Positions 7,457-16,331 of a stretch of DNA of 64,000 nt are shown one piece after another (within the stretch, counting starts at the first letter, position 1; the number at the start of each line of letters is the position of its first letter). The notes under the pieces were generated by a model, which searched no databases, was not told the origin of the DNA, and saw only the letters and a list, made by a program, of their open reading frames with translations. The DNA is from Shewanella insulae (GTDB taxonomy: Bacteria; Pseudomonadota; Gammaproteobacteria; Enterobacterales; Shewanellaceae), in NCBI RefSeq assembly GCF_009831655.1, contig NZ_WRPA01000003.1, forward strand, positions 245,288-309,287. Reading direction: 5' to 3'. A program made the translations under genes and the position numbers.

Positions 7457-8209
7457 GTGCTTTATATGATAGATATGAGTCTTCCAAGGGCCTATGCCCG
7501 CAAAATGCCGGTTAGAAGCAGTTCGTGTGCCGCTAAGCTGAGCCTAGGCTTAGCCGGTGTTGTCTGCGGCTTATGCATCAGTGGCGCCGCGCTGGCGTTG
7601 GGCTGGGTCGATAGCGATTTAGACGGCGTGCCAGATATTAAGGATGCCTGTCCGCACACTCGTTCCAATGTCGTCGTCGATGCCAAGGGCTGTGACATAA
7701 GACGAGAAGCGATGGCCTGCGTAGCACCCAAGGGAGCGCAGCTGCTGACCAGTTGTGAGCCGGTCGTTCAGGCAGGCCAGAGTGAACAAGCTAAGCCAGT
7801 AAAACCGAGTGACAGAGCCAGGCCGGATAAGCCCGCCAAGCAGGGCGAGCCGGTTAAGACATTGGCAAGTGAGTCCAAAATCGTGCGGGTCTATTTTGCC
7901 TTTGGCAGCGCCGAGGTGAGTATCGACCAGTGGCGGCAGCTGGCCAAGGTGCACAGTTTTCTTAGGGCCAGTGATGCACGGCTCACTCTGGTTGGGCACA
8001 CCGACAATATAGGCAGCGAGGCGGTAAATCTTAGTTTGTCGCGACAGCGCGCCGAGCGGGTAAAACAGATTTTTGTGCAAGATTATGGTGTTAAGGCGGA
8101 GCGATTGTCGATAGTCGCCAAGGGTGCCAGCCAGCCTGCGACAGATAATGACGGGCCTGGGGGGCGCGCCTTGAACCGCAGAGTCGAGTTTATGGTTGAG
8201 ACCAGGTAA
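7457..8209 (+). CDS. OmpA-family outer-membrane/peptidoglycan-associated protein
   Basis: 250 residues. An N-terminal signal region (hydrophobic core about residues 26-48) is followed by a calcium-type thrombospondin-3 repeat (DSDLDGVPDIKDACP), a Cys-containing segment, and a Lys/Pro-rich linker at about 110-135. The C-terminal OmpA domain (about 140-250) has VYFAFGSAEVS, LVGHTDNIGS and NLSLSRQRAERVK; this domain binds meso-DAP in peptidoglycan. There is no beta-barrel, so it is a periplasmic OmpA-C protein. Several in-frame ATGs (7457, 7469, 7475, 7505) make the exact start uncertain. Confidence 0.88.
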   Translation: MLYMIDMSLPRAYARKMPVRSSSCAAKLSLGLAGVVCGLCISGAALALGWVDSDLDGVPDIKDACPHTRSNVVVDAKGCDIRREAMACVAPKGAQLLTSCEPVVQAGQSEQAKPVKPSDRARPDKPAKQGEPVKTLASESKIVRVYFAFGSAEVSIDQWRQLAKVHSFLRASDARLTLVGHTDNIGSEAVNLSLSRQRAERVKQIFVQDYGVKAERLSIVAKGASQPATDNDGPGGRALNRRVEFMVETR

Positions 8210-8239
8210 TTACTGGTCCATTTTATTAGGGAGCGTTAC

Positions 8240-9064
8240 ATGGAAAATTTGGATAAATATATCGAGCAAGCACCTGAGCTGATCGTGACCTATGGTCTTC
8301 AGGTGATCTTTGCCCTGGTCATCTTCTTTATCGGTAAGTATTTTGCCAAGGTGGCTAAGAAGCTTACTACTAAGTTGATGAACAAACGTAAGATTGACCA
8401 GACAGTGGTCTCTTTCGTGGCGAACATGGCCTGGGCCCTGGTGTTCGTCTTCACCGTGATCGCCACCCTGGGGCAGATCGGCGTACAGACGGCCTCTCTG
8501 GTTGCCGTGATCGGTGCCGCCGGCTTGGCTGTTGGCCTGGCGCTGCAAGGTTCGCTGTCTAACTTCGCCTCTGGCGTGCTCATGGTGCTCTTCCGTCCTT
8601 GCCGCGTGGGTGACTACATCGAGGCGGCTGGCATCGCGGGTACCGTCGATGAGATCACCATCTTCTCGACTCGGCTGCGCACCCCAGACAACAAGGTGAT
8701 CGTGGCGCCTAACTCATCAATCATGAACGGCACCATCACCAACTACTCAACCATGGAAACCCGTCGTATCGACCTGGTTATCGGTGTGTCTTACGATGCC
8801 GACCTTAAGCAGACCAAGGCCGTGCTTAAGCAGGTATTGGATAACAACGCCTACTTACTAAAAGATCCTGCCTACACTGTGGCACTGACCGAACTGGCGG
8901 ACTCTTCGGTTAACTTCGTGGTACGTCCATGGGTTAAGGGGAGCGACTACTGGCCGGCGCGCTTCGAGCTCTTAGAGCAGATCAAGCTGGCGCTGGACGA
9001 GAACAATATCGGTATCCCATATCCGCAGATGGATATCTATGTCAAAGAGACGCCAGCGGCTTAA
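8240..9064 (+). CDS. mscS: Small-conductance mechanosensitive channel, MscS type
   Basis: 274 residues, close to E. coli MscS (286). Three transmembrane segments lie at about 16-36, 56-78 and 85-115; the pore helix reads GAAGLAVGLALQGSLSNFASG with its Gly/Ala packing, followed by the cytoplasmic beta domain (VGDYIEAAGIAGTVDEI) and the C-terminal alpha/beta vestibule ending in GIPYPQMD. It opens on membrane tension during osmotic downshock and acts in the inner membrane. A terminator follows directly. Confidence 0.95.
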   Translation: MENLDKYIEQAPELIVTYGLQVIFALVIFFIGKYFAKVAKKLTTKLMNKRKIDQTVVSFVANMAWALVFVFTVIATLGQIGVQTASLVAVIGAAGLAVGLALQGSLSNFASGVLMVLFRPCRVGDYIEAAGIAGTVDEITIFSTRLRTPDNKVIVAPNSSIMNGTITNYSTMETRRIDLVIGVSYDADLKQTKAVLKQVLDNNAYLLKDPAYTVALTELADSSVNFVVRPWVKGSDYWPARFELLEQIKLALDENNIGIPYPQMDIYVKETPAA

Positions 9065-9085
9065 GCCTTGGCTCGATTGACAAAG

Positions 9086-9114
9086 AAAAGGTCGGCAATT
9101 GCCGACCTTTTTTG
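9086..9114. terminator. Bidirectional terminator between mscS and the TRIC-like gene
   Basis: aaaaggtcggc-aatt-gccgacctttttt: an 11-bp stem with A-tract and T-tract, able to serve both convergent genes. Confidence 0.9.
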
Positions 9115-9154
9115 TGCCTGAACTCAGGTGATGCTGGTTTGAGTGCTAGGCCAG

Positions 9155-9808
9155 TTAGTGTGCCTGACTGTCCTGGTTGCCGTGATCGCTGTGTTGATAA
9201 TCGAACTTGGGCATGCCCCAGTGATAGCGAATGGCCAGCATGCGGAAGCTAAAACCGACACTCAGGCTGATGGCTAGGTTGACCCATTCGGTCACCTCAT
9301 AGCTGCGCAGTAGCATATAGAGGCTGGCTGTCGTCAGCGAGACCAGGGCGTAGAGCTCCTTCTTGAAGATCAACGGCACCTGATTACAGAGAATGTCGCG
9401 GATCACCCCGCCGAAGACGCCGGTGACAACCCCCATGACGATAGCCAATGCCGGGCTGAAACCCAATAGCAATGTCTTCTGGGCGCCGACAATGGAAAAT
9501 ACCGCCAGACCGAGTGCATCTATGGTCAGAAACAGCTTGGAGAGATAACGCATCACGGGCGAGATTAACACAGTCAGCAGCGACGCGAAGGCGATGGCCA
9601 ACAGATAGTGGATATTCTCTACCCAGATGAGGGGATAGTTGCCCAGGAGGATGTCGCGCAGGGTACCGCCGCCGATAGCGGTGGCACAGCCTATGATAAC
9701 CACGCCAAACAGATCCATCTGTTTTCTACCGGCGCACAGTGCACCTGTCATGGCCTCGGCCAATATGCCGATGAGCCAGAGGAGGGTGATAAATTCAGCT
9801 TCTTGCAT
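9155..9808 (-). CDS. yicG: TRIC-type cation channel family protein (UPF0126, YicG-like)
   Basis: 217 residues with seven predicted membrane segments formed by two UPF0126 repeats. Repeat signatures are GCATAIGGGTLRDILLG in the first half and MGVVTGVFGGVIRDILC in the second; the GGG-x-RD motif lines the pore in prokaryotic TRIC channels, which conduct K+ and Na+. The C-terminal tail is His/Asp-rich (residues 200-217). It is convergent with mscS. The upstream gap 9809-10124 is AT-rich with no recognisable gene. Confidence 0.92.
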   Translation of the reverse strand: MQEAEFITLLWLIGILAEAMTGALCAGRKQMDLFGVVIIGCATAIGGGTLRDILLGNYPLIWVENIHYLLAIAFASLLTVLISPVMRYLSKLFLTIDALGLAVFSIVGAQKTLLLGFSPALAIVMGVVTGVFGGVIRDILCNQVPLIFKKELYALVSLTTASLYMLLRSYEVTEWVNLAISLSVGFSFRMLAIRYHWGMPKFDYQHSDHGNQDSQAH

Positions 9809-10124
9809 TGTCGATTCAGTCGGGAAAAAAGAGAGCGCATATTGCCAGTCTAAAGCGATAAATGACAGCGAGATTTTTTGGAAAATTCGGATTAGATTTT
9901 TTAATTATATATCTTGGTTAGATTTGGCTTGTTAGCAGTTTGTTGCCTAAAACATAGCTTGTTTGGATTTTCATTGTATTAGTTTATTCAGGTTAAATCT
10001 TAGGGCGAATAGCGTCTGATGATAATTTTCTCGGCAGGTCTTAGGGCTGGCTCTAGCGGGGGCGGGCGGCGAGGAGTAGTATTTGCGCTTGGTGTATCAT
10101 TTTTAGATGAGTAGGACGGGGAAG

Positions 10125-11132
10125 ATGATTGATTTTCGCAGTGACACAGTAACTCAGCCCACGGCGGCGATGCGCCGCGCCATGGCGGATGCTCAGGTTG
10201 GCGACGATGTGTATGGAGACGATCCCAGTGTTAACCGACTGGAGGCGATGGCGGCAGAACGTTATGGTTTCGACAGTGCCCTGTTTACCTCCTCGGGCAC
10301 CCAGGCCAATCTGCTGGCGCTGATGTCTCATTGTGAGCGTGGCGATGAGTATCTCTGTGGTCAGCAGGCCCACAACTATAAGTTTGAAGGTGGCGGAGCC
10401 GCCGTGCTGGGTAGCATTCAACCTCAGCCCCTCACCAATCAGGCTGATGGCAGCATCTTGCTGGCGGATATTGAGGCGGCCATCAAGCCGGATGATTTCC
10501 ATTTTGCCCGCACCCGCCTCTTGAGCCTGGAAAACACCATAGGCGGCAAGGTGCTGCCTCAGTCCTATCTGGCCGAGGCTCAGGCGCTGGCCTTCAACAA
10601 GCGGCTCAAGATCCACTTAGATGGGGCCCGCATCGCTAACGCGGCTGTGGCCCAGAACCTGGATATTGCCGACATTACCCAGTATTTCGATTCCGTCTCT
10701 ATCTGCCTCTCTAAGGGACTGTGCGCGCCCGTGGGCTCGCTGCTGCTAGGTGATGAGCGGCTAATCAACAAGGCCCGCCGCTGGCGTAAAATGCTAGGTG
10801 GTGGCATGCGTCAGGCGGGGATCCTGGCGGTGGCCGGTGAGATTGCCCTCAACGAGCAGGTATCTCGTCTGGCGGTGGATCATGAAAACGCCCGTTATCT
10901 GGCCGAGCAGCTAAGTAGTTTAGATGAGTTCGAGGTGGATCTTGGTGAGGTGCAGACCAACATGTTGTTTGCCCGGGTGGCAGAAGGTGTCGCCATCGAC
11001 AAGCTGGCCGAGTCCCTAAAGGCTTCGGGGATCCTCATCAGCCCTGGTAAGACGCTGAGGCTGGTGACCCACGCGGATATCGGCCGCGAAGATATCGACC
11101 TCTTTATCGATAAGCTCAAGGCGTTGCTCTAG
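10125..11132 (+). CDS. ltaE: Low-specificity L-threonine aldolase
   Basis: A PLP enzyme splitting L-threonine or L-allo-threonine to glycine and acetaldehyde. I chose the ATG at 10125, which gives MIDFRSDTVTQPT and 335 residues like E. coli LtaE (333); a start at 10107 would add six residues and has no better ribosome site. Key features are GDDVYGDDP, the TSSGTQANL cofactor loop, HLDGARIAN (Asp to the pyridine N) and the Schiff-base Lys in SICLSKGLCAPVGS (Lys197 from this start). It is monocistronic with a strong terminator. Confidence 0.96.
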   Translation: MIDFRSDTVTQPTAAMRRAMADAQVGDDVYGDDPSVNRLEAMAAERYGFDSALFTSSGTQANLLALMSHCERGDEYLCGQQAHNYKFEGGGAAVLGSIQPQPLTNQADGSILLADIEAAIKPDDFHFARTRLLSLENTIGGKVLPQSYLAEAQALAFNKRLKIHLDGARIANAAVAQNLDIADITQYFDSVSICLSKGLCAPVGSLLLGDERLINKARRWRKMLGGGMRQAGILAVAGEIALNEQVSRLAVDHENARYLAEQLSSLDEFEVDLGEVQTNMLFARVAEGVAIDKLAESLKASGILISPGKTLRLVTHADIGREDIDLFIDKLKALL

Positions 11133-11154
11133 GCCTATAGCTGGTATTACAACG

Positions 11155-11181
11155 AAAAAGCCATCCTGAGGATGGCTTTTT
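11155..11181 (+). terminator. Terminator of ltaE
   Basis: Stem agccatcc / ggatggct, loop tga, flanked by A and T tracts. Confidence 0.9.
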
Positions 11182-11231
11182 AACGTTTGCACTCTTTAAT
11201 AAAACATCGGCTAACTCAGTGCTTGGCATCA

Positions 11232-12053
11232 CTAGTGATGATGGTCGTGGCCGCCTTCAAGTTGCTGACCATCTGCCGAGTAGAAGCCTGAGCTGCCATG
11301 TTGAATAAAGCCCTGGGTTATCATCTTGGCGATGAAAGGGTCTGACTCGCTGTCGCCCACGTCGGCAAAGTCTAGGTCCTGATAGCCAGAGGTCAGCAGG
11401 TCGAAACCTTGCTGATTGATAGGGGTCAACTTGGTGAGTCGGTAGTTAAGTTGATGCTCGCCCTGGGTAATGGTCAGGCTGGCTGGAAGCTGGAGCTCGC
11501 TTATCCAGTTTAATGCCAGCGACTGCTGCTTGCCTTGGTTTTGTGCCTTGCCCTTGTGGGTGTAGCTATTGTGGGTGTAGTTTTGCTGGGTAAAGCAGGT
11601 GTCCTTATGCTCATCGCTCTTATCGAATCGGCTCAAGGCGGCGGGTGAGATCAGGTGAAACTGCTTGTCGATATCCGTATGAATATTAAGGGCCAGCAGA
11701 TCGCTGCGGCGATAGCTGATAGAGCGTTTCTGCTCGGGGAAGTAGCGCACGTACTCGCCATTCTTCTGCCAGGCCTCGTAGCTTACCGGACCGCGCTGAT
11801 AGACGATGGTGTCGTCGAAGCGGGTCAGGGTGAGATGGTGTGCCTGAGCCTTATCTTCTGTACCGGCCGTGATCTCGTAGCTGGCCTGAAAGCGGGTCGC
11901 CTGGGTGGCGCTATCACAGATGAGTTTCCCCTCTTCGACATGCTGGTGTCCCTGACTGGCCGATTGTGTATCGGCAACGACGGGAGTGCCCATTAGCAGG
12001 GGGCCGGTGACGCCTAGGAAGAGTGAGACTGACTTGAATGTTGAGCGAGACAT
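11232..12053 (-). CDS. Exported protein of unknown function with His-rich C-terminus
   Basis: 273 residues with a cleavable Sec signal (hydrophobic 9-25, cleavage near VVA-DT). I recognise no domain. Two Cys (about positions 46 and 153) could form a disulphide. The middle has alternating strand-like segments (HHLTLTRFDDTIVYQRGPVSY and QLPASLTITQGEHQLNYRLT), loosely like lipoprotein-carrier folds such as RseB or LolA. The tail ends GGHDHHH, and an N-terminal HQHVEEGK adds another His pair, suggesting metal binding. It lies 89 bases downstream of two zinc-dependent alkaline phosphatases on the same strand. A role in metal supply or maturation for them is inference only. Confidence 0.7.
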   Translation of the reverse strand: MSRSTFKSVSLFLGVTGPLLMGTPVVADTQSASQGHQHVEEGKLICDSATQATRFQASYEITAGTEDKAQAHHLTLTRFDDTIVYQRGPVSYEAWQKNGEYVRYFPEQKRSISYRRSDLLALNIHTDIDKQFHLISPAALSRFDKSDEHKDTCFTQQNYTHNSYTHKGKAQNQGKQQSLALNWISELQLPASLTITQGEHQLNYRLTKLTPINQQGFDLLTSGYQDLDFADVGDSESDPFIAKMITQGFIQHGSSGFYSADGQQLEGGHDHHH

Positions 12054-12089
12054 AATAGACCTACTGATATTTCTCTTTTAACTAAGTAA

Positions 12090-12129
12090 GCAGCCTGACA
12101 CCCTAGTTTTAGGTAGGGGATCAGGCTGC
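12090..12129 (-). promoter_or_regulatory. Intercistronic hairpin between phosphatase and His-tailed gene
   Basis: gcagcctga (12090-12098) and tcaggctgc (12121-12129) form a perfect 9-bp stem with a further accc/ggt pairing inside. No T-run follows on the minus strand, so it is more likely an mRNA processing or partial-attenuation structure than a full terminator. Confidence 0.5.
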
Positions 12130-12142
12130 GAGTCGCTGCGCC

Positions 12143-13780
12143 TTATTGCGCTGCGGCGGCTTCTGCCTTGTTAACCAGGTCGCCGGCAAAGTTCATCACA
12201 TGGAAGATGTGATTTTGCTCCACCGTACCTTCAACCAGGCTGGCACCAGGGCCACGGGCGAAGATGGCCACATCTTCACCGGCATGGGTTTCGCTTCCTA
12301 GCGGTACCAAGGCTTCTTGGTGGAAACCGGCGCTCTGGGTGTCGATGTAGTTCAGATCCACTCGACCAGGCTCGGCGGCGTAGCCGTAACGCTCGTCACC
12401 ACCGGTTTCCAGTGAGCCAAAGCCAAGGCCATTGGCATAGCCGACGGTTGTGTATGGCATGCCGTTGGCGTCGGTAGAGTTAGTCACAGATGGTTGACCG
12501 TTTGAGTCGTTGCTCTTCACCAGACCTAGGATAGGGTTACCACGGGTTGGATAACCTGCGATGGTGAACACATGGCTGTGGTCAGCGGTAACCATCAAGA
12601 GTGTGTCGTTAGCCGAGGTCTTCTCCATGGCCACTCGTACCGCCTCAGACAGGGCGATGGTGTCGTGCAGGGCACGGGCCGCGTTACCGGCATGGTGAGC
12701 GTGGTCGATGCGACCGGCTTCGACGATCAGCACGAAGCCTTTGTCGTTCTTGCTCAGAATGTCGATACTCTTGGCCGTCATCTCGGCCAGTGAAGGCTCG
12801 CCGTTTACGCCATCTTCGACTCTGTCATAGTCATATTCCATGTGAGACGAGTTGAACAGACCCAGGGCGTGCTCTGTGGTGGCTGTGTCCATGGCCAGGA
12901 AGCTGTCACGGTCGGTAACATAGGTGGCGTTAGGGTACTGGGCCATCCACTCAGAGGTCAGGTCGCGACCATCGTTACGCTTACCCGATTTACCCTCAGG
13001 ATCCACTGTGGTGTTAGGGATGAAGGCGCGACGACCGCCACCCATGACCACGTTGATCCCCTTGCCATCGTTGAAGTCCAGCATCTGGGCGGCGATATCT
13101 TTACAGCCGTTACTAACGGCCTCGGCCGGTAGGTTGCTGTCTGCTTCCCAGTTACGCTCTGGCACGTGGGCATAGGTTGCCGCAGGTGTGGCGTGGGTGA
13201 TACGGGCGGTAGAGACCACACCGGTAGACATGCCTGCCATGGCGGCCAGTTCCAGCGAGGTGACCAGATCTTGACCTGTGGTCGATGAACATACACCGCG
13301 CTCGACGCCCTCGGCCTGTGAGATCACGCCAACGTCTGTCTTCACACCCGTGACCATGGCGGTCATGGTGCCGGCAGAGTCAGGGGTTTGACCGTCTACG
13401 TTATAGGTCTTAGCCAGACCCAGATGAGGCAGGGTTTCGAAAGAGAGTGAGTTCTCTTCACCTGTCTGGCCTTTTAGCTGACCGTCCAGGATGCGCGCCG
13501 CCGTCACGGTTGACACGCCCATGCCGTCGCCCACAAACAGAATGATGTTCTTGGCGGCGCCCGCTTCGTTGTTCTTGCTCATGCCGGCGGCCTTAGTGAC
13601 GCGGTTTTGGCCGTCGATATACCATTGGTTGACGCCAGTCCAGTCTTTACCGTCTGTGCCGTTGCTACCATCGGTACCTGGGGTACCCGCAGTGCCATCT
13701 TTGCCGTTGTCACCGTCGCTGCCACAAGCCGCTAGGCCGAGGATGGCTGCTAAAGACAGTACCAGTAGTGTCTTATTCAT
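12143..13780 (-). CDS. phoA: PhoA-type alkaline phosphatase, lipoprotein with collagen-like linker
   Basis: 545 residues. The signal ends in the lipobox LAAC (Cys19), so the enzyme should be lipid-anchored; the next residue is Gly, not Asp, which favours the outer membrane. Residues 20-46 are nine uninterrupted Gly-X-Y triplets, a collagen-like stalk. The catalytic domain has the metal-binding GDGMG (Asp85), nucleophile Ser135 in TPDSAGTMTA, EAGRIDHAHHAGN, TADHSHVF and SETHAGEDV for zinc and magnesium ligands. It cleaves phosphate monoesters outside the inner membrane. It starts 14 bases after its paralogue and is probably co-transcribed with it. Confidence 0.95.
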   Translation of the reverse strand: MNKTLLVLSLAAILGLAACGSDGDNGKDGTAGTPGTDGSNGTDGKDWTGVNQWYIDGQNRVTKAAGMSKNNEAGAAKNIILFVGDGMGVSTVTAARILDGQLKGQTGEENSLSFETLPHLGLAKTYNVDGQTPDSAGTMTAMVTGVKTDVGVISQAEGVERGVCSSTTGQDLVTSLELAAMAGMSTGVVSTARITHATPAATYAHVPERNWEADSNLPAEAVSNGCKDIAAQMLDFNDGKGINVVMGGGRRAFIPNTTVDPEGKSGKRNDGRDLTSEWMAQYPNATYVTDRDSFLAMDTATTEHALGLFNSSHMEYDYDRVEDGVNGEPSLAEMTAKSIDILSKNDKGFVLIVEAGRIDHAHHAGNAARALHDTIALSEAVRVAMEKTSANDTLLMVTADHSHVFTIAGYPTRGNPILGLVKSNDSNGQPSVTNSTDANGMPYTTVGYANGLGFGSLETGGDERYGYAAEPGRVDLNYIDTQSAGFHQEALVPLGSETHAGEDVAIFARGPGASLVEGTVEQNHIFHVMNFAGDLVNKAEAAAAQ

Positions 13781-13794
13781 TTTATTGCTCCCAA

Positions 13795-15303
13795 TTAATA
13801 CTTAGTACCGCCAAGCGCTTGGGCTTGGTTGATGATGTGGAAAATGACGTTCTGTTCCATCACGCCCTGTACCAGGTTTGAGCCTGGGCCTGTGGCATGC
13901 AGGCTGATATCTTCACCTGCGTGGGTTTCGCTACCCATAGGGATAAGTGACTGCTGCATAAAGTCTTTGTCTTGGGTGTCGACTGAGGTGAGGTCGTCAC
14001 GGTTACCCACAACGGCACCAGGACCATTGGTGTAACCTAATGTGGTGTATGGCTTGCCATCAAGGGCAGTAGACACGCTACCATCGACGCCATGTACCAG
14101 GCCTAGAATTGGGTTACCACGCTTAGGATAACCGGCGATGGTGAACACGTGGCTGTGGTCGGCGGTAACCAAGATCAGCGTCTCTTCTGGGTCTGTGTTT
14201 TCTACCGCGGCCTTAACGGCGTTAGAAAGCTCGACGGCATCGGCCAGGGCGCGTTTGGCGTTGCCCGCGTGGTGACCGTGGTCGATACGACCCGACTCGA
14301 CAATTAACAGGTAGCCGTTGTCGTTCTTCTTGAGGATTTCAAGAGACTTCTCAGTCATCTCGGTTAGCGAAGGCTCGCCGCCCACGTCGTCGGCGCGATC
14401 TGCTTCATATTCCATGTGAGAAGAGTTGAATAGACCCAGCAGGTGATCTGTGGTGCTGGTATCTATGGCGTCAAACTCATCGCTGTTCCAGACATAGGCG
14501 GCGTTGTCGAAGTTTTCTACCCAGGCCTTGGTCAGATCCATGCCATCCTTACGCTTACCCTTCTTGTTTTCACCGTCGGTAACGGTGTCAGGGATGAAGG
14601 CGCGGCGACCGCCACCCAAGGCGACCGACAGGGCATTGTCTTTGTCGCGCATCACCATCTGATAGGCGATATCTTTACACTCGTTGGCAACGGCCTCGGC
14701 GGGCAGGTTGCTGTCGGCTTCCCAGTTGCGCTCTGGGCTGTTGGCATAGGTGGCCGCAGGCGTGGCGTGGGTGATACGCGCGGTAGAGACTACACCGGTC
14801 GACAGGCCCTTGGCATTGGCCAGATCAACCAGGGTGACCAGCTCGTTGTCTTTAGATGACAAACAGTTGCCACGAAGTGCCTCGTCAGATACCGACAGAA
14901 CACCGGCCTTAGACTTAACGCCTGTAGCGATGGCTGTCATGGTGCCGGCACTGTCTGGGGTCTGTTGGTTAGTGTTGTAGGTCTTGATCAGAGCCGTATG
15001 GTCAAACTTCTCGAAGCTTAAGAAGTTCTCTTCACCACCCTGGTTACCAGCCATCTGCTGACCTTGATAGATACGCGCGGCGGTCAGGGTAGAGATACCC
15101 ATACCATCGCCCACGAATAGAATGACGTTTTTGGCCTTTGCTTTGGTTTCTAGTGTGGCCTTGTCTGACACCCGCTGGGCACTTTCCTTATACCAGTGGC
15201 TGTCTGTCTGAACGCTGGGTAACACGGCGCTGTTGGCGGCCATGGTTACTAGGCTGCAAGAGATCAACGCAGCTAATCTTTTTATCATCATCACTTTCAT
15301 CAT
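13795..15303 (-). CDS. phoA: PhoA-type alkaline phosphatase, soluble paralogue
   Basis: 502 residues with an ordinary Sec signal (hydrophobic about 9-26, cleavage near NSA) and no lipobox, so a periplasmic or secreted enzyme. Catalytic features match its downstream paralogue: GDGMG with Asp66, Ser118 in TPDSAGTMTAI, ESGRIDHGHHAGN, TADHSHVF and SETHAGED. The two proteins are clearly related along their whole catalytic part, indicating a tandem duplication. It leads the minus-strand unit. Upstream (about 15360-15385) a ctgtcat half-site is present, but no proper second Pho-box repeat, so PhoB control is only possible. Confidence 0.95.
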   Translation of the reverse strand: MMKVMMIKRLAALISCSLVTMAANSAVLPSVQTDSHWYKESAQRVSDKATLETKAKAKNVILFVGDGMGISTLTAARIYQGQQMAGNQGGEENFLSFEKFDHTALIKTYNTNQQTPDSAGTMTAIATGVKSKAGVLSVSDEALRGNCLSSKDNELVTLVDLANAKGLSTGVVSTARITHATPAATYANSPERNWEADSNLPAEAVANECKDIAYQMVMRDKDNALSVALGGGRRAFIPDTVTDGENKKGKRKDGMDLTKAWVENFDNAAYVWNSDEFDAIDTSTTDHLLGLFNSSHMEYEADRADDVGGEPSLTEMTEKSLEILKKNDNGYLLIVESGRIDHGHHAGNAKRALADAVELSNAVKAAVENTDPEETLILVTADHSHVFTIAGYPKRGNPILGLVHGVDGSVSTALDGKPYTTLGYTNGPGAVVGNRDDLTSVDTQDKDFMQQSLIPMGSETHAGEDISLHATGPGSNLVQGVMEQNVIFHIINQAQALGGTKY

Positions 15304-15574
15304 CCGTATTGGGTTGAAGTAAATTGTTCGCTATTTGAGATAAAGCGGCCTGATTGTCAGGTATCCAGATGACAGAATTGGTGAATTAAGATTGCAATTA
15401 TATGAAGCTAAGATGTCGAAACTGCTTGTTAATCTGAGTTAACTTGGTGCAAGGGGCACTAAATTAGTGAGGTAGGTGTCTTTGGGGTTGTTTTAATTGT
15501 CTGTTTTGTAAGTGCTTTTATTCTTGGTCTATTTCTTGTACGGCTTTTGTATGAATCGAGCAGGGAGAGTGCAT

Positions 15575-15943
15575 ATGAAATATTACAGTCGACGCTTTAT
15601 CAAACCCGAACATTTAAATCCGGCCAATGCATTGTTCGGTGGACAGTTATTAAGCTGGATCGATGAGGAGGCGGCAATCTTCGCGGCATGTCAGATGAAC
15701 AGCCAGAGCATAGTCACCAAGATCATCTCGGAGATCAACTTCATGACGCCGGCGAGGCAGGGGGATGTGATCGAGTTTGGCCTGGCGCTTATCAGCGCCG
15801 GAGTAAGTTCAATCACCGTCTGCTGTGAGGTGCGCAATAAGGCGACCCGGCTGCCTGTGGTGACCATAGATAAGATGATCTTCGTTAACGTGGATGAGAA
15901 CGGCCTGCCCAAGCCCCATGGCATGCGGGCAAATGCCGCCTAA
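15575..15943 (+). CDS. Hotdog-fold acyl-CoA thioesterase (YciA-like)
   Basis: I chose the ATG at 15575, with gggaga ahead of it, giving a 122-residue protein; the frame upstream encodes a hydrophobic run not typical of the family. Signatures are NPANALFGGQLLSWIDEEAA (active-site Asp in the long helix), SEINFMTPARQGDVIEFG and VTIDKMIFVNVDENGLPKPH. Such enzymes hydrolyse acyl-CoAs to free acid and CoA in the cytoplasm. It is monocistronic with a terminator immediately after the stop. Confidence 0.9.
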   Translation: MKYYSRRFIKPEHLNPANALFGGQLLSWIDEEAAIFAACQMNSQSIVTKIISEINFMTPARQGDVIEFGLALISAGVSSITVCCEVRNKATRLPVVTIDKMIFVNVDENGLPKPHGMRANAA

Positions 15944-15944
15944 C

Positions 15945-15971
15945 AAAAAAGGGCATTAGTTGCCCTTTTTT
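15945..15971. terminator. Bidirectional terminator after the thioesterase
   Basis: aaaaaagggca-ttagt-tgccctttttt; it serves both the plus-strand thioesterase and the convergent small lipoprotein gene. Confidence 0.9.
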
Positions 15972-15989
15972 GTTCATTCAAAGAGGAGA

Positions 15990-16196
15990 TTAGTTCTCTT
16001 TGCTGAGATCTTCTTTGACCGATTTCACTGCATCGCGGGAGGCGTGACCTATCGCCTTGGTGGTGTCGCGGGTGGCGTGGCCGATATCCGTGGTCACCTC
16101 CTTGGTGGTGTGACCTATGGTGCGACCGGCATCCTTAAGCTCGGCGCAGGCGCTGAGGGCGCCAAGGATCATAACTGCGCTGATGATTTTCTTCAT
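15990..16196 (-). CDS. Small repeat-containing lipoprotein
   Basis: 68 residues. The lipobox LSAC gives an acylated Cys17 followed by Ala. The mature peptide (51 residues) consists of near-repeats with spacing about 11: GRTIGHTTKEV, TDIGHATRDTT, KAIGHASRDAV. This predicts an amphipathic helix like those in apolipoprotein or LEA-type repeats. Size and signal recall entericidin-type lipoproteins, but I cannot assign the family. It is probably envelope-located and possibly stress-related (inference). Confidence 0.75.
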   Translation of the reverse strand: MKKIISAVMILGALSACAELKDAGRTIGHTTKEVTTDIGHATRDTTKAIGHASRDAVKSVKEDLSKEN

Positions 16197-16331
16197 AATG
16201 ATCTCTTATTGACGAAAGTTGTCACATTTTAACCCGTTAGCCTTGTCAGCGAAAGCCTCCCCAAAAAGGGAGGCTTATGATGCTCGTGACTTAATGCCTG
16301 TTTGGCGCTCAATTGTCACTTGGTTATCGTC

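Noticed and set aside
15360..15390. Possible Pho box upstream of the phosphatases
   Set aside because: Only one good ctgtcat half-site; the second repeat is not at the required 11-base spacing.
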